Positions 55,201-63,670 of a stretch of DNA of 64,000 bases are shown piece by piece. Below the pieces are notes generated by a model. That model searched no databases, was not told the DNA's origin, and saw only the letters and a program-made list of their open reading frames with translations. Made by a program: the position numbers and the translations under genes. Numbering within the stretch: position 1 is the stretch's first letter; each line of letters starts with the position of its first letter. The stretch comes from Kocuria sp. cx-455 (GTDB taxonomy: Bacteria; Actinomycetota; Actinomycetes; Actinomycetales; Micrococcaceae), in the NCBI RefSeq assembly GCF_014698015.1, contig NZ_JACXBS010000002.1, forward strand, positions 496,001 through 560,000. The letters run 5' to 3'.

Positions 55201-56505
55201 TTGGCCGAGAACACGTCAATACTGACCGCGCAGCAAACATTTGGTGAAGATCCCGTGGCGGGCGTCGGGCTCATGGCCGACGACGCTCGCCAGGCAGCCC
55301 GCGGGTTGGCACGGGCCCCCCGCGCGTGGAAGGACCGCGCACTGCTGCTCATGGCTCGGCGCATCGAGGAGCGCCAGGACGTGGTCCTGGAGGCGAACGG
55401 CAAGGATCTGGAACGCGGACGACAGAACGAGACGTCGCCGGCGTTGTTGGACCGCCTCAAGTTGGACCCCGCCCGTATCAAGGGGCTCGCCGATTCCCTG
55501 CGTGAATTGGCGGCACTGCCGGATCCGGTGGGAACCATCGTGCGCGGGCAGACCCTCTCCAATGGGCTGCGCATGCGCCAGATGCGCGTGCCCATGGGCG
55601 TGGTGGGCGTCATTTACGAGGCGCGCCCGAACGTGACCGTGGACATCGCCGGCATTGCCGTGAAGTCCGGTAACGCCACCCTGTTGCGCGGCGGTTCCGC
55701 CGCGTTGGAATCCAACCGTGCCCTGGTCGGCATCCTGCGTGACGCCCTCGCCGATGCCAAGTTGCCCGTGGACTGCGTGCAGACGGTGGATGACTACGGC
55801 CGCGACGGCGCGAACGCCTTGATGACAGCCCGCGGCAAGGTGGACGTGCTGATTCCGCGCGGCGGCCGAGGGCTGATCCAGTCCGTGGTCAAGAACGCCA
55901 CCGTCCCGGTCATCGAGACCGGTGAGGGCAACGTGCACGTGTTCATCGACGAGTCCGCCACCCCGGAAATGGCCGAGAAGATCGCGGTCAATTCGAAGAC
56001 GCACCGCACGTCCACGTGCAATTCGGCGGAGACGCTGTTGCTGCACTCCAAGGCGGAGGCCGGTAAACGGGTGTTGGCGGCGCTGGACAAGGCCGGTGTG
56101 AAGCTGCACGTGGATCAGCGAGCCGCGGAGCTGCTGCCCCCGGGCTCCGATCACTTCCAGGCCACCGAGGAGGACTGGGAAGCCGAGTACCTGGGCATGG
56201 ACATGGCCGTCAAGGTCGTGGATTCCGTGGGTGAGGCCCTGGATCATATCGCCAAGTACTCGACCGGCCACACCGAGGCGATCGTGACCAATGATCTGAC
56301 CAATTCGGAGCGCTTTGTCGCAGAAGTCGAATCCGCGGCGGTGATGGTCAACGCGTCCACGCGCTTCACGGACGGCGGTCAATTGGGTCTGGGTGCCGAG
56401 ATCGGTATTTCCACCCAGAAGATGCACGCCCGCGGCCCCATGGGCTTGGAAGAGCTGACCACCACCAAGTGGGTTGTCCAGGGTGACGGTCACGTGCGCT
56501 CCTGA
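55201..56505 (+). CDS. proA: Gamma-glutamyl phosphate reductase
   Basis: Second step of proline synthesis, 434 residues, aldehyde dehydrogenase fold. Catalytic Cys in HRTSTCNSAETLL; VPMGVVGVIYEARPNVTVDIA; end RGPMGLEELTTTKWVVQGDG. The TTG start directly follows AGGAGGAATT, a strong site, which decides it. Confidence 0.95.
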   Translation: MAENTSILTAQQTFGEDPVAGVGLMADDARQAARGLARAPRAWKDRALLLMARRIEERQDVVLEANGKDLERGRQNETSPALLDRLKLDPARIKGLADSLRELAALPDPVGTIVRGQTLSNGLRMRQMRVPMGVVGVIYEARPNVTVDIAGIAVKSGNATLLRGGSAALESNRALVGILRDALADAKLPVDCVQTVDDYGRDGANALMTARGKVDVLIPRGGRGLIQSVVKNATVPVIETGEGNVHVFIDESATPEMAEKIAVNSKTHRTSTCNSAETLLLHSKAEAGKRVLAALDKAGVKLHVDQRAAELLPPGSDHFQATEEDWEAEYLGMDMAVKVVDSVGEALDHIAKYSTGHTEAIVTNDLTNSERFVAEVESAAVMVNASTRFTDGGQLGLGAEIGISTQKMHARGPMGLEELTTTKWVVQGDGHVRS

Positions 56506-56590
56506 CAAGTACCATGTAATCAACCGCCTCCGGGCGGATCGCACTGGTGACACCGGAACCGCCCGGTAGCAGAAGGGAAACCGCACAGAC

Positions 56591-56842
56591 ATGTTGCACC
56601 TATTGAACAACGCCGCTCTGTCCGCCGAAGAAGGCGGACATCACGTGGTGAACGAACTGCCCATCCCCGCGGAAATGTTCGGCGTGATTGCATTCATCTT
56701 GTTCGTCCTCATGTTGATTGCTGCGGCTTCTTTCTCTTCCCGCGGCAAGAGCCCGGAGGCCGGCGAATACGAGGATCCAGCCGACTTGCCCGCCACAGAG
56801 CGCGCCATGATCGACGGCCTCAACTCGCCGCGCCAGCACTGA
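56591..56842 (+). CDS. Small single-span membrane protein, function unknown
   Basis: 83 residues. A short N-terminus, one hydrophobic helix (MFGVIAFILFVLMLIAAASF, about 29-48), a basic stop-transfer (SSRGK), then an acidic cytoplasmic tail (PEAGEYEDPADLPATERA). ATG preceded by AGAAGGG. Sits between proA and nadD, in a position where related actinobacteria often have a comparable small protein. No family recognised. Confidence 0.75.
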   Translation: MLHLLNNAALSAEEGGHHVVNELPIPAEMFGVIAFILFVLMLIAAASFSSRGKSPEAGEYEDPADLPATERAMIDGLNSPRQH

Positions 56843-56863
56843 GTCGCCGGTAGTGCAGACTGC

Positions 56864-57604
56864 GTGAATCCGAACGTATCCTCAACCGTCGCAGAGGGCA
56901 CCGAGCTGCACATCCCACCGCGCCAACCGGCTAAGACCCGGTTGGGCGTGATGGGCGGTACCTTCGATCCCATTCACCACGGGCACCTCGTGGCGGCCTC
57001 CGAGGTCGCATCCGTGTTCGACCTGGACGAAGTGGTGTTCGTGCCCACCGGGAACCCGTGGCAGAAGGCCGGTAAACAAGTCTCGGACGCCGAGCACCGC
57101 TACCTGATGACGGTGGTGGCCACGGCATCGAACCCGCGCTTCACGGTGTCCCGCGTGGACATCGACCGCGAGGGGCCCACGTACACGATCGACACGCTGC
57201 GTGACCTGTCACGGTTGCGTCCCGATGCCCAGTTGTTCTTCATCACCGGTGCGGACGTCATGGGGGAGATCCTCACATGGAAGGGCACGGACGAGCTCTG
57301 GGACCATGCCCATTTCGTGGGCGTCACCCGGCCGGGCCACGAGCTTGCCGCTCCCGGGGGGTCCTCGAGCGTGTCCCTGCTGAACGTTCCCGCCATGGCG
57401 ATCTCGTCCACGGACTGCCGCGCTCGTGTTGAGGAGGGCAAACCCGTCTGGTATCTGGTGCCGGACGGTGTGGTTCAGTACATCAACAAGTACGGTCTTT
57501 ACGTCCACGACGCCCACACATCGACCACCCCGCTGGCGGTCCAACCGTCGAACGCGATATCGAGAACGGACCGCGAGAACCCCCCAGGAGCACGTTGTGA
57601 GTGA
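56864..57604 (+). CDS. nadD: Nicotinate-nucleotide adenylyltransferase
   Basis: Makes deamido-NAD from nicotinate mononucleotide. 246 residues. [22 protein letters not shown] carries the nucleotidyltransferase Hx[12 protein letters not shown] and [11 protein letters not shown] (ISST-R) complete the active site. The GTG at 56864 gives an extra 26 residues before the core; the C-terminal tail of about 35 residues after YGLYVHD is also extra. The next gene overlaps by eight bases. Confidence 0.94.
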   Translation: MNPNVSSTVAEGTELHIPPRQPAKTRLGVMGGTFDPIHHGHLVAASEVASVFDLDEVVFVPTGNPWQKAGKQVSDAEHRYLMTVVATASNPRFTVSRVDIDREGPTYTIDTLRDLSRLRPDAQLFFITGADVMGEILTWKGTDELWDHAHFVGVTRPGHELAAPGGSSSVSLLNVPAMAISSTDCRARVEEGKPVWYLVPDGVVQYINKYGLYVHDAHTSTTPLAVQPSNAISRTDRENPPGARCE

Positions 57605-58463
57605 GCCTCGTTCCAAGAAGGACAGGAGTCCCGATCCGGAGAACGCACCGGGACCGGATTCGCTCCACGAGACCGGTCTCGAGACCCCGCACGGACAGTC
57701 GGGGCACAAAGTCGCTCCGTGGACCTCGGAGGTGCCCCGAGTGGCCGGGCCGGCACCCGTGATCGAGCTGGACGGCGCCATCGAAACCGCTCCGGTCAAG
57801 CCGTTGGGACCACGCCGGCTGGCCCGGCTGCAACGGGAAATGGCCGAGCACGCGCAGGAAATTCACCAGGCCGAACAGTCGAATGCCGGGCAAGTGGATG
57901 AAGACCTGCTTCTGAAGCAGCAACGATTCGCGGAACTCGCGCTGCGCGCGGCCGCGGCCAATGAGCAGGACCGCCAAGATGCCCAGGCCGCGCTGAAAGC
58001 CCGTGACGCCGAACAGGGACATGGTGCGGGGGCAGGCCCACATGCCACGCCGGGCGAGGAAACCATTACGGTAACATTTCCTCAGTCCGCCGCCGCGGGT
58101 TCCTCCCTGGCCGCGGACCCGTTGCGGGTCGATCCCGGGCACTTCCCGAGTTCTCCCCTCGCTACCGCATCGAATCCGCACACCGTGACGATCAGCGTGG
58201 TTCCGGCGGCGCCGTCTTCCGGGAAGAAGGCCGAGGTGGAACCTCACGTTCTACCGTTGGACGACCCAATTGATTCCGATGCCGGCCGGTCGGACCAGGA
58301 CGGCGCCCCTGGTACGCCCGTTCGTGCCGTGGACGCCCAAGGCTTGGACCTACTCGAGCCCAAGGACTACAAGCAACAATCCGGGGCCGTGGTGGCCCTG
58401 CTCGTGGTGCTGGTCCTGGTCATTGCCGCGCTCATTGCGCTGCTCATCATTTTTGTGCTCTAA
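57597..58463 (+). CDS. Tail-anchored acidic protein, function unknown
   Basis: 288 residues. Low-complexity polar N-terminal two thirds, with a coiled-coil-like stretch ([20 protein letters not shown] to LKARDAEQG, about 75-145). A single C-terminal membrane helix formed by Val, Leu and Ile (about 264-287) ends at the very last residue, so the bulk lies in the cytoplasm. GTG 57597 has AGGAG seven bases upstream and overlaps nadD by eight bases. Not recognised; lies between nadD and rsfS, so it is co-expressed with housekeeping genes. Confidence 0.75.
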   Translation: MSEPRSKKDRSPDPENAPGPDSLHETGLETPHGQSGHKVAPWTSEVPRVAGPAPVIELDGAIETAPVKPLGPRRLARLQREMAEHAQEIHQAEQSNAGQVDEDLLLKQQRFAELALRAAAANEQDRQDAQAALKARDAEQGHGAGAGPHATPGEETITVTFPQSAAAGSSLAADPLRVDPGHFPSSPLATASNPHTVTISVVPAAPSSGKKAEVEPHVLPLDDPIDSDAGRSDQDGAPGTPVRAVDAQGLDLLEPKDYKQQSGAVVALLVVLVLVIAALIALLIIFVL

Positions 58464-58493
58464 CGCATAGTCTTTGAAAGGACTCACCCCTCT

Positions 58494-58910
58494 GTGACTG
58501 CATTCCCCGAATCCGTCGAGATCATTCGCACCGCCGCCCTGGCCGCGGACGAGAAGAAGGCCGAGAACATTGTGGCCTTCGACGTCAGTGACTCCTTGGC
58601 CATCACCGACGCCTTCATGGTCGCGTCCGCCCCGAATGAACGCCAGGTCGCAGCGGTGGTCGACGCCATCGAGGACAAGCTCATCCAAGAGCACAAGGTC
58701 AAGCCGCTGCGCCGCGAAGGCCGAGGCGAGGGCCGCTGGGTCCTGCTCGACTTCGGCGACATCGTGATCCACGTTCTCCACGACGAGGACCGTGCGTTCT
58801 ACGCCCTGGAGCGTCTCTGGGGGGACAGTCCCAAGATCTCGCTGAACCTTCCCAAGCAGGTCTCCACCTCGAACGACGACGCCGTTCCGGGTGCCTCCCA
58901 CACCGAATGA
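58494..58910 (+). CDS. rsfS: Ribosomal silencing factor RsfS
   Basis: Binds L14 and blocks subunit joining in starved cells. 138 residues. VAFDVSDSLAITDAFMVASAPNERQV, VKPLRREG, GRWVLLDFGDIVIHVLHDEDRAFYALERLWGD are family hallmarks. GTG after AAAGGA. Last gene of the rplU-to-rsfS block. Confidence 0.95.
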   Translation: MTAFPESVEIIRTAALAADEKKAENIVAFDVSDSLAITDAFMVASAPNERQVAAVVDAIEDKLIQEHKVKPLRREGRGEGRWVLLDFGDIVIHVLHDEDRAFYALERLWGDSPKISLNLPKQVSTSNDDAVPGASHTE

Positions 58911-59075
58911 CGGCCCGGTGTCCGGGCGGTCACCCTGCGGCAGACTCGATTTGCACGGCGGGTGAACGACTGTCTAGGATAAATGCGTTGCCCACGAGAA
59001 ACACCACGGAAAGCACACTGACAACCGGAAGTGGTTGTTAGTAATAACTGTGGTACAGTCTTCGAGGTAAAGCAC

Positions 59076-59148
59076 GGGGCTATGGCGCAGCTGGTAGCGC
59101 ACCTGCATGGCATGCAGGGGGTCAGGGGTTCGAGTCCCCTTAGCTCCA
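59076..59148 (+). tRNA. tRNA-Ala, anticodon GGC
   Basis: 73-nt cloverleaf: acceptor GGGGCTA/TAGCTCC, D-arm GCGC/GCGC, anticodon stem CCTGC/GCAGG around ATGGCAT (anticodon GGC), T-loop TTCGAGT, discriminator A. CCA not encoded. Confidence 0.95.
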
Positions 59149-59168
59149 CAATCGAAAATCAAGAAAAT

Positions 59169-59194
59169 GCCCCGCCTTATGGTGGGGCTTTTTT
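59169..59194 (+). terminator. Rho-independent terminator after tRNA-Ala
   Basis: gccccgcc/ggtggggc stem (one G-T pair) with loop ttat, directly followed by six T's. Confidence 0.92.
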
Positions 59195-59256
59195 GTGTTC
59201 ATGCTCACCCCGCGTCCCATTCACGCAACGCGCGCCGATCCCTATAGAATCGGCCC

Positions 59257-60198
59257 ATGCCGACCCGTCATTCGGGGGACGGCTCCCTTTCCGTCACATC
59301 CGGTGTTGCGCTGGGCGCAGCCTTACTGTTGGCGCTGGGGACTGTACTTTCCCCCCTCTTGTTCCCCCTCGACCCGGACGAGGACACCAGCGCTGTCAGC
59401 TGCACGACCTACGGTCTTGCGGCAGATGATCCGCGCGCGGAACCCACACAGATCATCGACGCGAGCTTCCGGGCTGGCACCAGCTACTCCGCCGCGGGAG
59501 ATCTCGGGGAGATGGCGCAGACCTTCACTCACAACGGTCTCACGGGGCAGTATCACGTGATTGACGGGGGCGTGGACACGAACAAGCCCGTGGGACTGGT
59601 GATGCATTTGCATGGCGACGGCGCCCGGGAATACCACGATCCCAGCGGCCGAGTGACGTGTCTGGCCGCCGTGGCTGCCTCCCACAACGCATTGCTTGTG
59701 GTGCCGCGCAGCCCCGATAAAACTCAGTCCCCCACCTGGTGGGAAGACCTCAAAAATAACCGCGACTGGCTGACGTCCCTGGTGAACGATCGGATCCTGC
59801 AGGATTACCCCGTGGACCGCAACCGCATCACCTGGATGGGGTACTCCGGAGGCGCAGAGATGCTCAGCTACGGGATTCTCGCCGGACCGCGGGACCTGGT
59901 GACCGGCGGAGCGGTCATGGTTGGCGGCGGGGGAGCCCCCCAGGGTCTCACCACGGACCCCACCGAGTCCCAGCTGGAGACCATGCCCCTGTGGTGGATC
60001 ACGGGCAAAGAGGACGACGGCTCGTCCACATCGGCCCCGTTCGATGCGGTGAGCGCCGCGGAGTCCGGCGCGGCATTCTACGACGACCAAGGCTTCGAGC
60101 GAGTCGATCTGGAGCTGCTGGCCGGTCATAACCACTACGACATGCCGGACGCTCGTATTCTCGATGACCTGATGAAAACCGCCGAGCGAGACCGCTGA
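59257..60198 (+). CDS. Secreted or membrane-anchored alpha/beta hydrolase
   Basis: 313 residues. N-terminal hydrophobic signal/anchor (GVALGAALLLALGTVLSPLLF, about 16-36). The remainder has an alpha/beta-hydrolase layout like esterase D or PHB-depolymerase/feruloyl-esterase relatives: LVMHLHGDGAREYHDP (oxyanion loop), nucleophile Ser in WMGYSGGAEML, a later Asp in WWITGKEDDGS, His in LAGHNHYDMPDA. Substrate unknown. ATG with no clear ribosome binding site. Confidence 0.75.
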   Translation: MPTRHSGDGSLSVTSGVALGAALLLALGTVLSPLLFPLDPDEDTSAVSCTTYGLAADDPRAEPTQIIDASFRAGTSYSAAGDLGEMAQTFTHNGLTGQYHVIDGGVDTNKPVGLVMHLHGDGAREYHDPSGRVTCLAAVAASHNALLVVPRSPDKTQSPTWWEDLKNNRDWLTSLVNDRILQDYPVDRNRITWMGYSGGAEMLSYGILAGPRDLVTGGAVMVGGGGAPQGLTTDPTESQLETMPLWWITGKEDDGSSTSAPFDAVSAAESGAAFYDDQGFERVDLELLAGHNHYDMPDARILDDLMKTAERDR

Positions 60199-60227
60199 GA
60201 ACCGCTCGATCCACCCGGGTGGCGGGT

Positions 60228-60986
60228 TCACCGACCCGGCAGGGGAGAGCTCGCTTCCGGTGCGCGCAACGCGGCGTGCAGCAGCTCGGATTGGTCAAAT
60301 AATGCGTGGTGCCCGCCGCGCAGCCGTAACACCTGCGCGCCCCCCGTGGTGAACGCACTCCAGGACTCCACGGCGCTCGGCGGGGCCGTGGTGTCGCCGT
60401 CCGCTGCCACTACCAATAGCGGGGTGCTCAGTCGGGTTGGTTCCCCGTGGTAGTTCATGGAGGCCGTCAGGTCCGCCCGCAGCGGGTCGAGCACCATGGC
60501 GCGCATTCCCGGGTCTTCCAACAGTTCAGCGGGAGTGCCACCCAGGCCCACGAGCCACTCAGTCAGCGCGTGGTCGTCATGCAGCGCGGCCGCCAGCTCG
60601 GGGCTCGGATCCGGTGGCGGTGCTTTGGCGGACACCACGAGACGCCGGACGCGGCCCGGACGCTCGCGTTCCATGCGGTTCACGAACTCGGCGGCGAGCA
60701 ACGCGCCGAAGGAGTGACCCAGGACATCGGTGGGTAAGTCATCGGAATCGAGAACCGGTAGCAATGCCGCGGTGGCCTCGTCGACCGCCTCTCGCACGGA
60801 TGCCGCGGCCGGCTCGGCCATGCGCGCTTCCCGGCCGGGGCGGCGGTGCGCGAGAACCTCGACGTCGTGGGCGGCCAGCGAGCGCCCCGTCAGCCCCCCG
60901 GCGCCGGCGTGGGGGAAGAAGACGAGACGGCGCTGCGGGACACCGTTGGGCGTCACCCAGCGGGCAAGAACATTATCGGTAGACAT
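60228..60986 (-). CDS. Type II (proof-reading) thioesterase of NRPS/PKS systems
   Basis: 252 residues, alpha/beta-hydrolase of the GrsT/EntH-analogue group that clears mis-primed carrier domains. RLVFFPHAGAGG is the typical start, nucleophile Ser in LGHSFGALLAAEF (about 92), Asp in VAADGDTTAPPS, His in RLRGGHHALFD. ATG 60986 lies ten bases after the upstream gene's stop, so the two are co-transcribed. No NRPS lies nearby; the only one in the window is the broken siderophore synthetase 50 kb away. It may be a leftover partner of that system or serve another carrier protein. Confidence 0.85.
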   Translation of the reverse strand: MSTDNVLARWVTPNGVPQRRLVFFPHAGAGGLTGRSLAAHDVEVLAHRRPGREARMAEPAAASVREAVDEATAALLPVLDSDDLPTDVLGHSFGALLAAEFVNRMERERPGRVRRLVVSAKAPPPDPSPELAAALHDDHALTEWLVGLGGTPAELLEDPGMRAMVLDPLRADLTASMNYHGEPTRLSTPLLVVAADGDTTAPPSAVESWSAFTTGGAQVLRLRGGHHALFDQSELLHAALRAPEASSPLPGR

Positions 60987-60996
60987 GCTGGGCACG

Positions 60997-62130
60997 CTAG
61001 CACCGTGACACGGGAAACTCATCGGGTAGGTCGGGGTGTGCCGTCAAGGATGAGTACGCGTGGGCCAACAGTCCGCTCAGGCCGCCGTCCCGCATCGCTC
61101 GGCGCTGTCGTTCGGCCCCGGTTCCGCGCGAGAGCATGCGTTCCAGGCCGTGCTGCACCACTGACCGGTCCTCGAATCCTTCGAAGTACGGCTGGAGCCG
61201 CTCGAAAGTCTCGTGGACGAGATCCGCCGCGGGCTTCTGGATTCCCGTGGCGGGGTCCATGAGGCAAACCGACAGCCCGAATTTCGCCGATTGCCACGCC
61301 GCGACCTCCAGCAGCTCGGGTGGCATCTGGGCGACCACCGCAGTGTCGAGGACCATGCGCACCAAAGCCCTGATGAGCAGGGCAATGACCACGGCGTCTC
61401 CGGCTTCGAGCTGAACGTCGCATGCTCTGACTTCCAGGGTGCCGTGAGCAAAAGAAATCCGCGCGAGCCAGGCCAGGGTGCTGGGGCTCTCGACCACGTC
61501 GAAACTCAGGAGGGCGTCCAGCCGGGCCCGGTAATCGGCCAGGTCGTCGAACTGCGGAGGAATGCCGTTGGCCACCCACCGGCGGTAGTGAATGGAACGC
61601 CACGAGGCGAACCCGCTGTCGGAGCCGCGCCACACGGGCGAATTGGCACCCAAGGCCACCACGAGCGGCAGCCACGGGCGCAAACCGTTGAGCGCTCGCA
61701 CCCCTTCGTCGAAAGTGTTCAACCCAATGTGCACGTGCATGCCATTGAGGTACTGGTCGGCCGCGATGGCCGGCGTCATGCCCGCCAGCCGGTGGTAGCG
61801 CTCACCGGGGGTGACCTGGGCGGCTGCCAGGGCAATGTCGGGTGCGGTACCCGTTGCCGCGACGTCGAAGCCCATGGACCCGGCGACGGCGGCGAGTTCG
61901 CGGCGAAAACTCAGCAGCGAGTCGAGCGCCGCCGCAGCGTTGCTGAACACGGGGGAGGTGTGCTCGAGTTGGCAGGTGAGCCATTCAGGGGTGGCCTTGC
62001 CGCCGCCGGCGTGAATGGCGAGCAGAGTTTCGGCCTGCTGCGGGGCGGGTGTCGCGGGCAACTGGGTGCCGCGGTCAACAAGGAGAAATTCTTCTTCGAT
62101 ACCGAAAGTGGTCACTATTCGTAGCCCCAC
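60997..62130 (-). CDS. Carboxylate-amine ligase, YbdK/GCS2 family
   Basis: 377 residues of the glutamate-cysteine ligase 2 superfamily (YbdK type, weak gamma-glutamylcysteine synthetase in E. coli). TFGIEEEFLLVD start, CQLEHTSPVFSN, NGMHVHIGL and TLEVRACDVQLEAGD are the metal/substrate-binding motifs. Actinobacteria normally use mycothiol, not glutathione, so its true substrate may differ. GTG start with GGGAG upstream; ends in TAG just before the thioesterase gene. Confidence 0.88.
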   Translation of the reverse strand: MGLRIVTTFGIEEEFLLVDRGTQLPATPAPQQAETLLAIHAGGGKATPEWLTCQLEHTSPVFSNAAAALDSLLSFRRELAAVAGSMGFDVAATGTAPDIALAAAQVTPGERYHRLAGMTPAIAADQYLNGMHVHIGLNTFDEGVRALNGLRPWLPLVVALGANSPVWRGSDSGFASWRSIHYRRWVANGIPPQFDDLADYRARLDALLSFDVVESPSTLAWLARISFAHGTLEVRACDVQLEAGDAVVIALLIRALVRMVLDTAVVAQMPPELLEVAAWQSAKFGLSVCLMDPATGIQKPAADLVHETFERLQPYFEGFEDRSVVQHGLERMLSRGTGAERQRRAMRDGGLSGLLAHAYSSLTAHPDLPDEFPVSRC

Positions 62131-62253
62131 AATCTCCCGACAGCGGGCACAACAACGGATGAAGGAACGGTTCGCAGTCTAACGCCTGACCGTCAATTCA
62201 TTGCTGTAATTTTCTCCTGGGTGGCTAGACGGGGACCGCCGGTCTCTATCATC

Positions 62254-62271
62254 TACAACCGATTGGTTGTA
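62254..62271. promoter_or_regulatory. Operator palindrome in front of the ArsR-type gene
   Basis: Perfect TACAACC-GATT-GGTTGTA dyad, ten bases upstream of the ATG, in the only A/T-rich part of this spacer. ArsR-like regulators paired with SRPBCC genes often bind such ACAACC/GGTTGT dyads, so autoregulation is likely. Confidence 0.75.
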
Positions 62272-62281
62272 CATTGTAAAT

Positions 62282-62608
62282 ATGAGCCAGATCACAGAGG
62301 AGCGGACCGACGGTTTGTTCCATGCCCTTGCGGACCGGACACGGCGCGACATCCTCCGCCGGGTGCTCTCCGAGGGACAGTCGATTTCGGCTTTGGCCGC
62401 GAACTACAACATGTCGTTCGCGGCAGTACAGAAACACGTTGCCGTTCTGGAGCGCTCCGGGTTGCTCATCAAGCAGCGCCGGGGTCGTGAACAGTACGCA
62501 CGCGGCGACGTGGAGGCCGTACGATCCGTGGCATCACTGCTCAATGAGTTCGAGCAGGTGTGGCGAGACCGCATCGACCGCATCGACGAACTACTGAAGG
62601 ACGGTTGA
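62282..62608 (+). CDS. ArsR-family transcriptional regulator
   Basis: 108-residue winged-helix repressor. RTDGLFHALADRTRRDILRRVL start; recognition helix in NMSFAAVQKHVAVLERSGLL; wing KQRRGREQYARG. No metal-binding Cys cluster, so it is not a metal sensor; it belongs to the SRPBCC-linked group. ATG 62282 is preferred over the TTG 15 bases earlier that lies in the operator. The next gene starts one base after its stop. Confidence 0.9.
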   Translation: MSQITEERTDGLFHALADRTRRDILRRVLSEGQSISALAANYNMSFAAVQKHVAVLERSGLLIKQRRGREQYARGDVEAVRSVASLLNEFEQVWRDRIDRIDELLKDG

Positions 62609-62609
62609 G

Positions 62610-63095
62610 ATGCCAGTCATCGAGGTCACCAAAGACGTAGGCACCCATTCGATCACGATCGTCGCGCAATTCGCCGCGACGGTGGAACGGTTGTGGGAGC
62701 TGTATGCGGATCCCCGCCAGCTCGAGCAAGTGTTTGGCCCACCCACCTACCCGGCCACGTTCGTGGAACACGAACTGACGGAGGGCACTACCAGCAAGTA
62801 CTTCATGACGAGCCCCGAAGGGGAGAAGTACCCGGGTCTGTGGCGGATCACGAGTGTGGACCGGCCCAACGGGTTCACGTTCAAGGATTTTTTCGCGACC
62901 GAGAATTTCGAACCGGCCAAGGACCTGCCCGCCTCCAAGTGCAGCTACTCGTTCGAACCGACCGCGGAAGGCGTCCGCGCCACGTACGTGTCGGTGTTCA
63001 CCTCCGCCGAGGCTTTGCAGGAGGTTCTCGACATGGGTATGGAGGAGGGAGCGACCTCCTCGATCAATCAAATCGACGCATTCCTGAGTGCCTGA
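62610..63095 (+). CDS. SRPBCC (AHSA1/START-like) ligand-binding protein
   Basis: 161 residues of the Bet v1-like fold. SITIVAQFAATVERLWELYADPRQLEQVFGPP at the start and the hydrophobic-pocket strands (KYFMTSPEGEKYPGLWRI). Such proteins bind small hydrophobic ligands. Direct pairing with the ArsR gene suggests that it is the regulator's target. Ligand unknown. Confidence 0.88.
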   Translation: MPVIEVTKDVGTHSITIVAQFAATVERLWELYADPRQLEQVFGPPTYPATFVEHELTEGTTSKYFMTSPEGEKYPGLWRITSVDRPNGFTFKDFFATENFEPAKDLPASKCSYSFEPTAEGVRATYVSVFTSAEALQEVLDMGMEEGATSSINQIDAFLSA

Positions 63096-63115
63096 TCATC
63101 GAACCGGAAAGGCCC

Positions 63116-63667
63116 GTGCCCTTGATGCGCATCACCCACCAGCTACCCAATCTGTTCACCACTGTGCGCCTCGTGGCGACCGTTCCCCTGGTCCGTCGCA
63201 TCCGCACCGGGCGCACGGGAGTGGGAACCGCGGTGGGTGTTGCGGCATGGGCCGCTACGGACTGGGTCGACGGCAGGTTGGCGCGCCGTATGCAGTGGGA
63301 ATCCGTGATCGGTAGGGCGCTTGATCCCATCGCGGATCGTGCGGGGATTGCCGTCATTGGGTGGAGCCTCGCCACGGCGGGGGAGCTACCTCGGCGCGTA
63401 CCCAGCACGGTATTGACCGTGGACATCGCCACATCCCTGCTGACGACCCAGGCCGCCTCTCGTGGTTTACTGCGCGTGTCATATCTGGGGAAGGTCCGCA
63501 GCACCATACTTTTTGTCGCGTTGGTGGTGGCCGCGGCAGGTCCGAAGAAGCGACGCCGGCTGGGGAGGATTCCCCACGCGCTGGCGGATCTCGGGGCCGT
63601 TCTACACGTGTTAGCCGGCGTCGGGTACATTCGGGCAGCCCGTCCATTGCGTGGCACCTACGCTTGA
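63116..63667 (+). CDS. CDP-alcohol phosphatidyltransferase family membrane protein
   Basis: 183 residues, transfers a phospho-alcohol from CDP-diacylglycerol-like donors. The catalytic D-x2-D-G-x2-A-R...G-x3-D-x3-D motif is complete in DWVDGRLARRMQWES to GRALDPIADR (about residues 47-73). Several membrane helices. GTG 63116 has GGAAAGG just upstream; ATG 63125 is an alternative. Short for PgsA-type enzymes (about 190-210 residues), and substrate is uncertain. Confidence 0.85.
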   Translation: MPLMRITHQLPNLFTTVRLVATVPLVRRIRTGRTGVGTAVGVAAWAATDWVDGRLARRMQWESVIGRALDPIADRAGIAVIGWSLATAGELPRRVPSTVLTVDIATSLLTTQAASRGLLRVSYLGKVRSTILFVALVVAAAGPKKRRRLGRIPHALADLGAVLHVLAGVGYIRAARPLRGTYA

Positions 63668-63670
63668 CGC

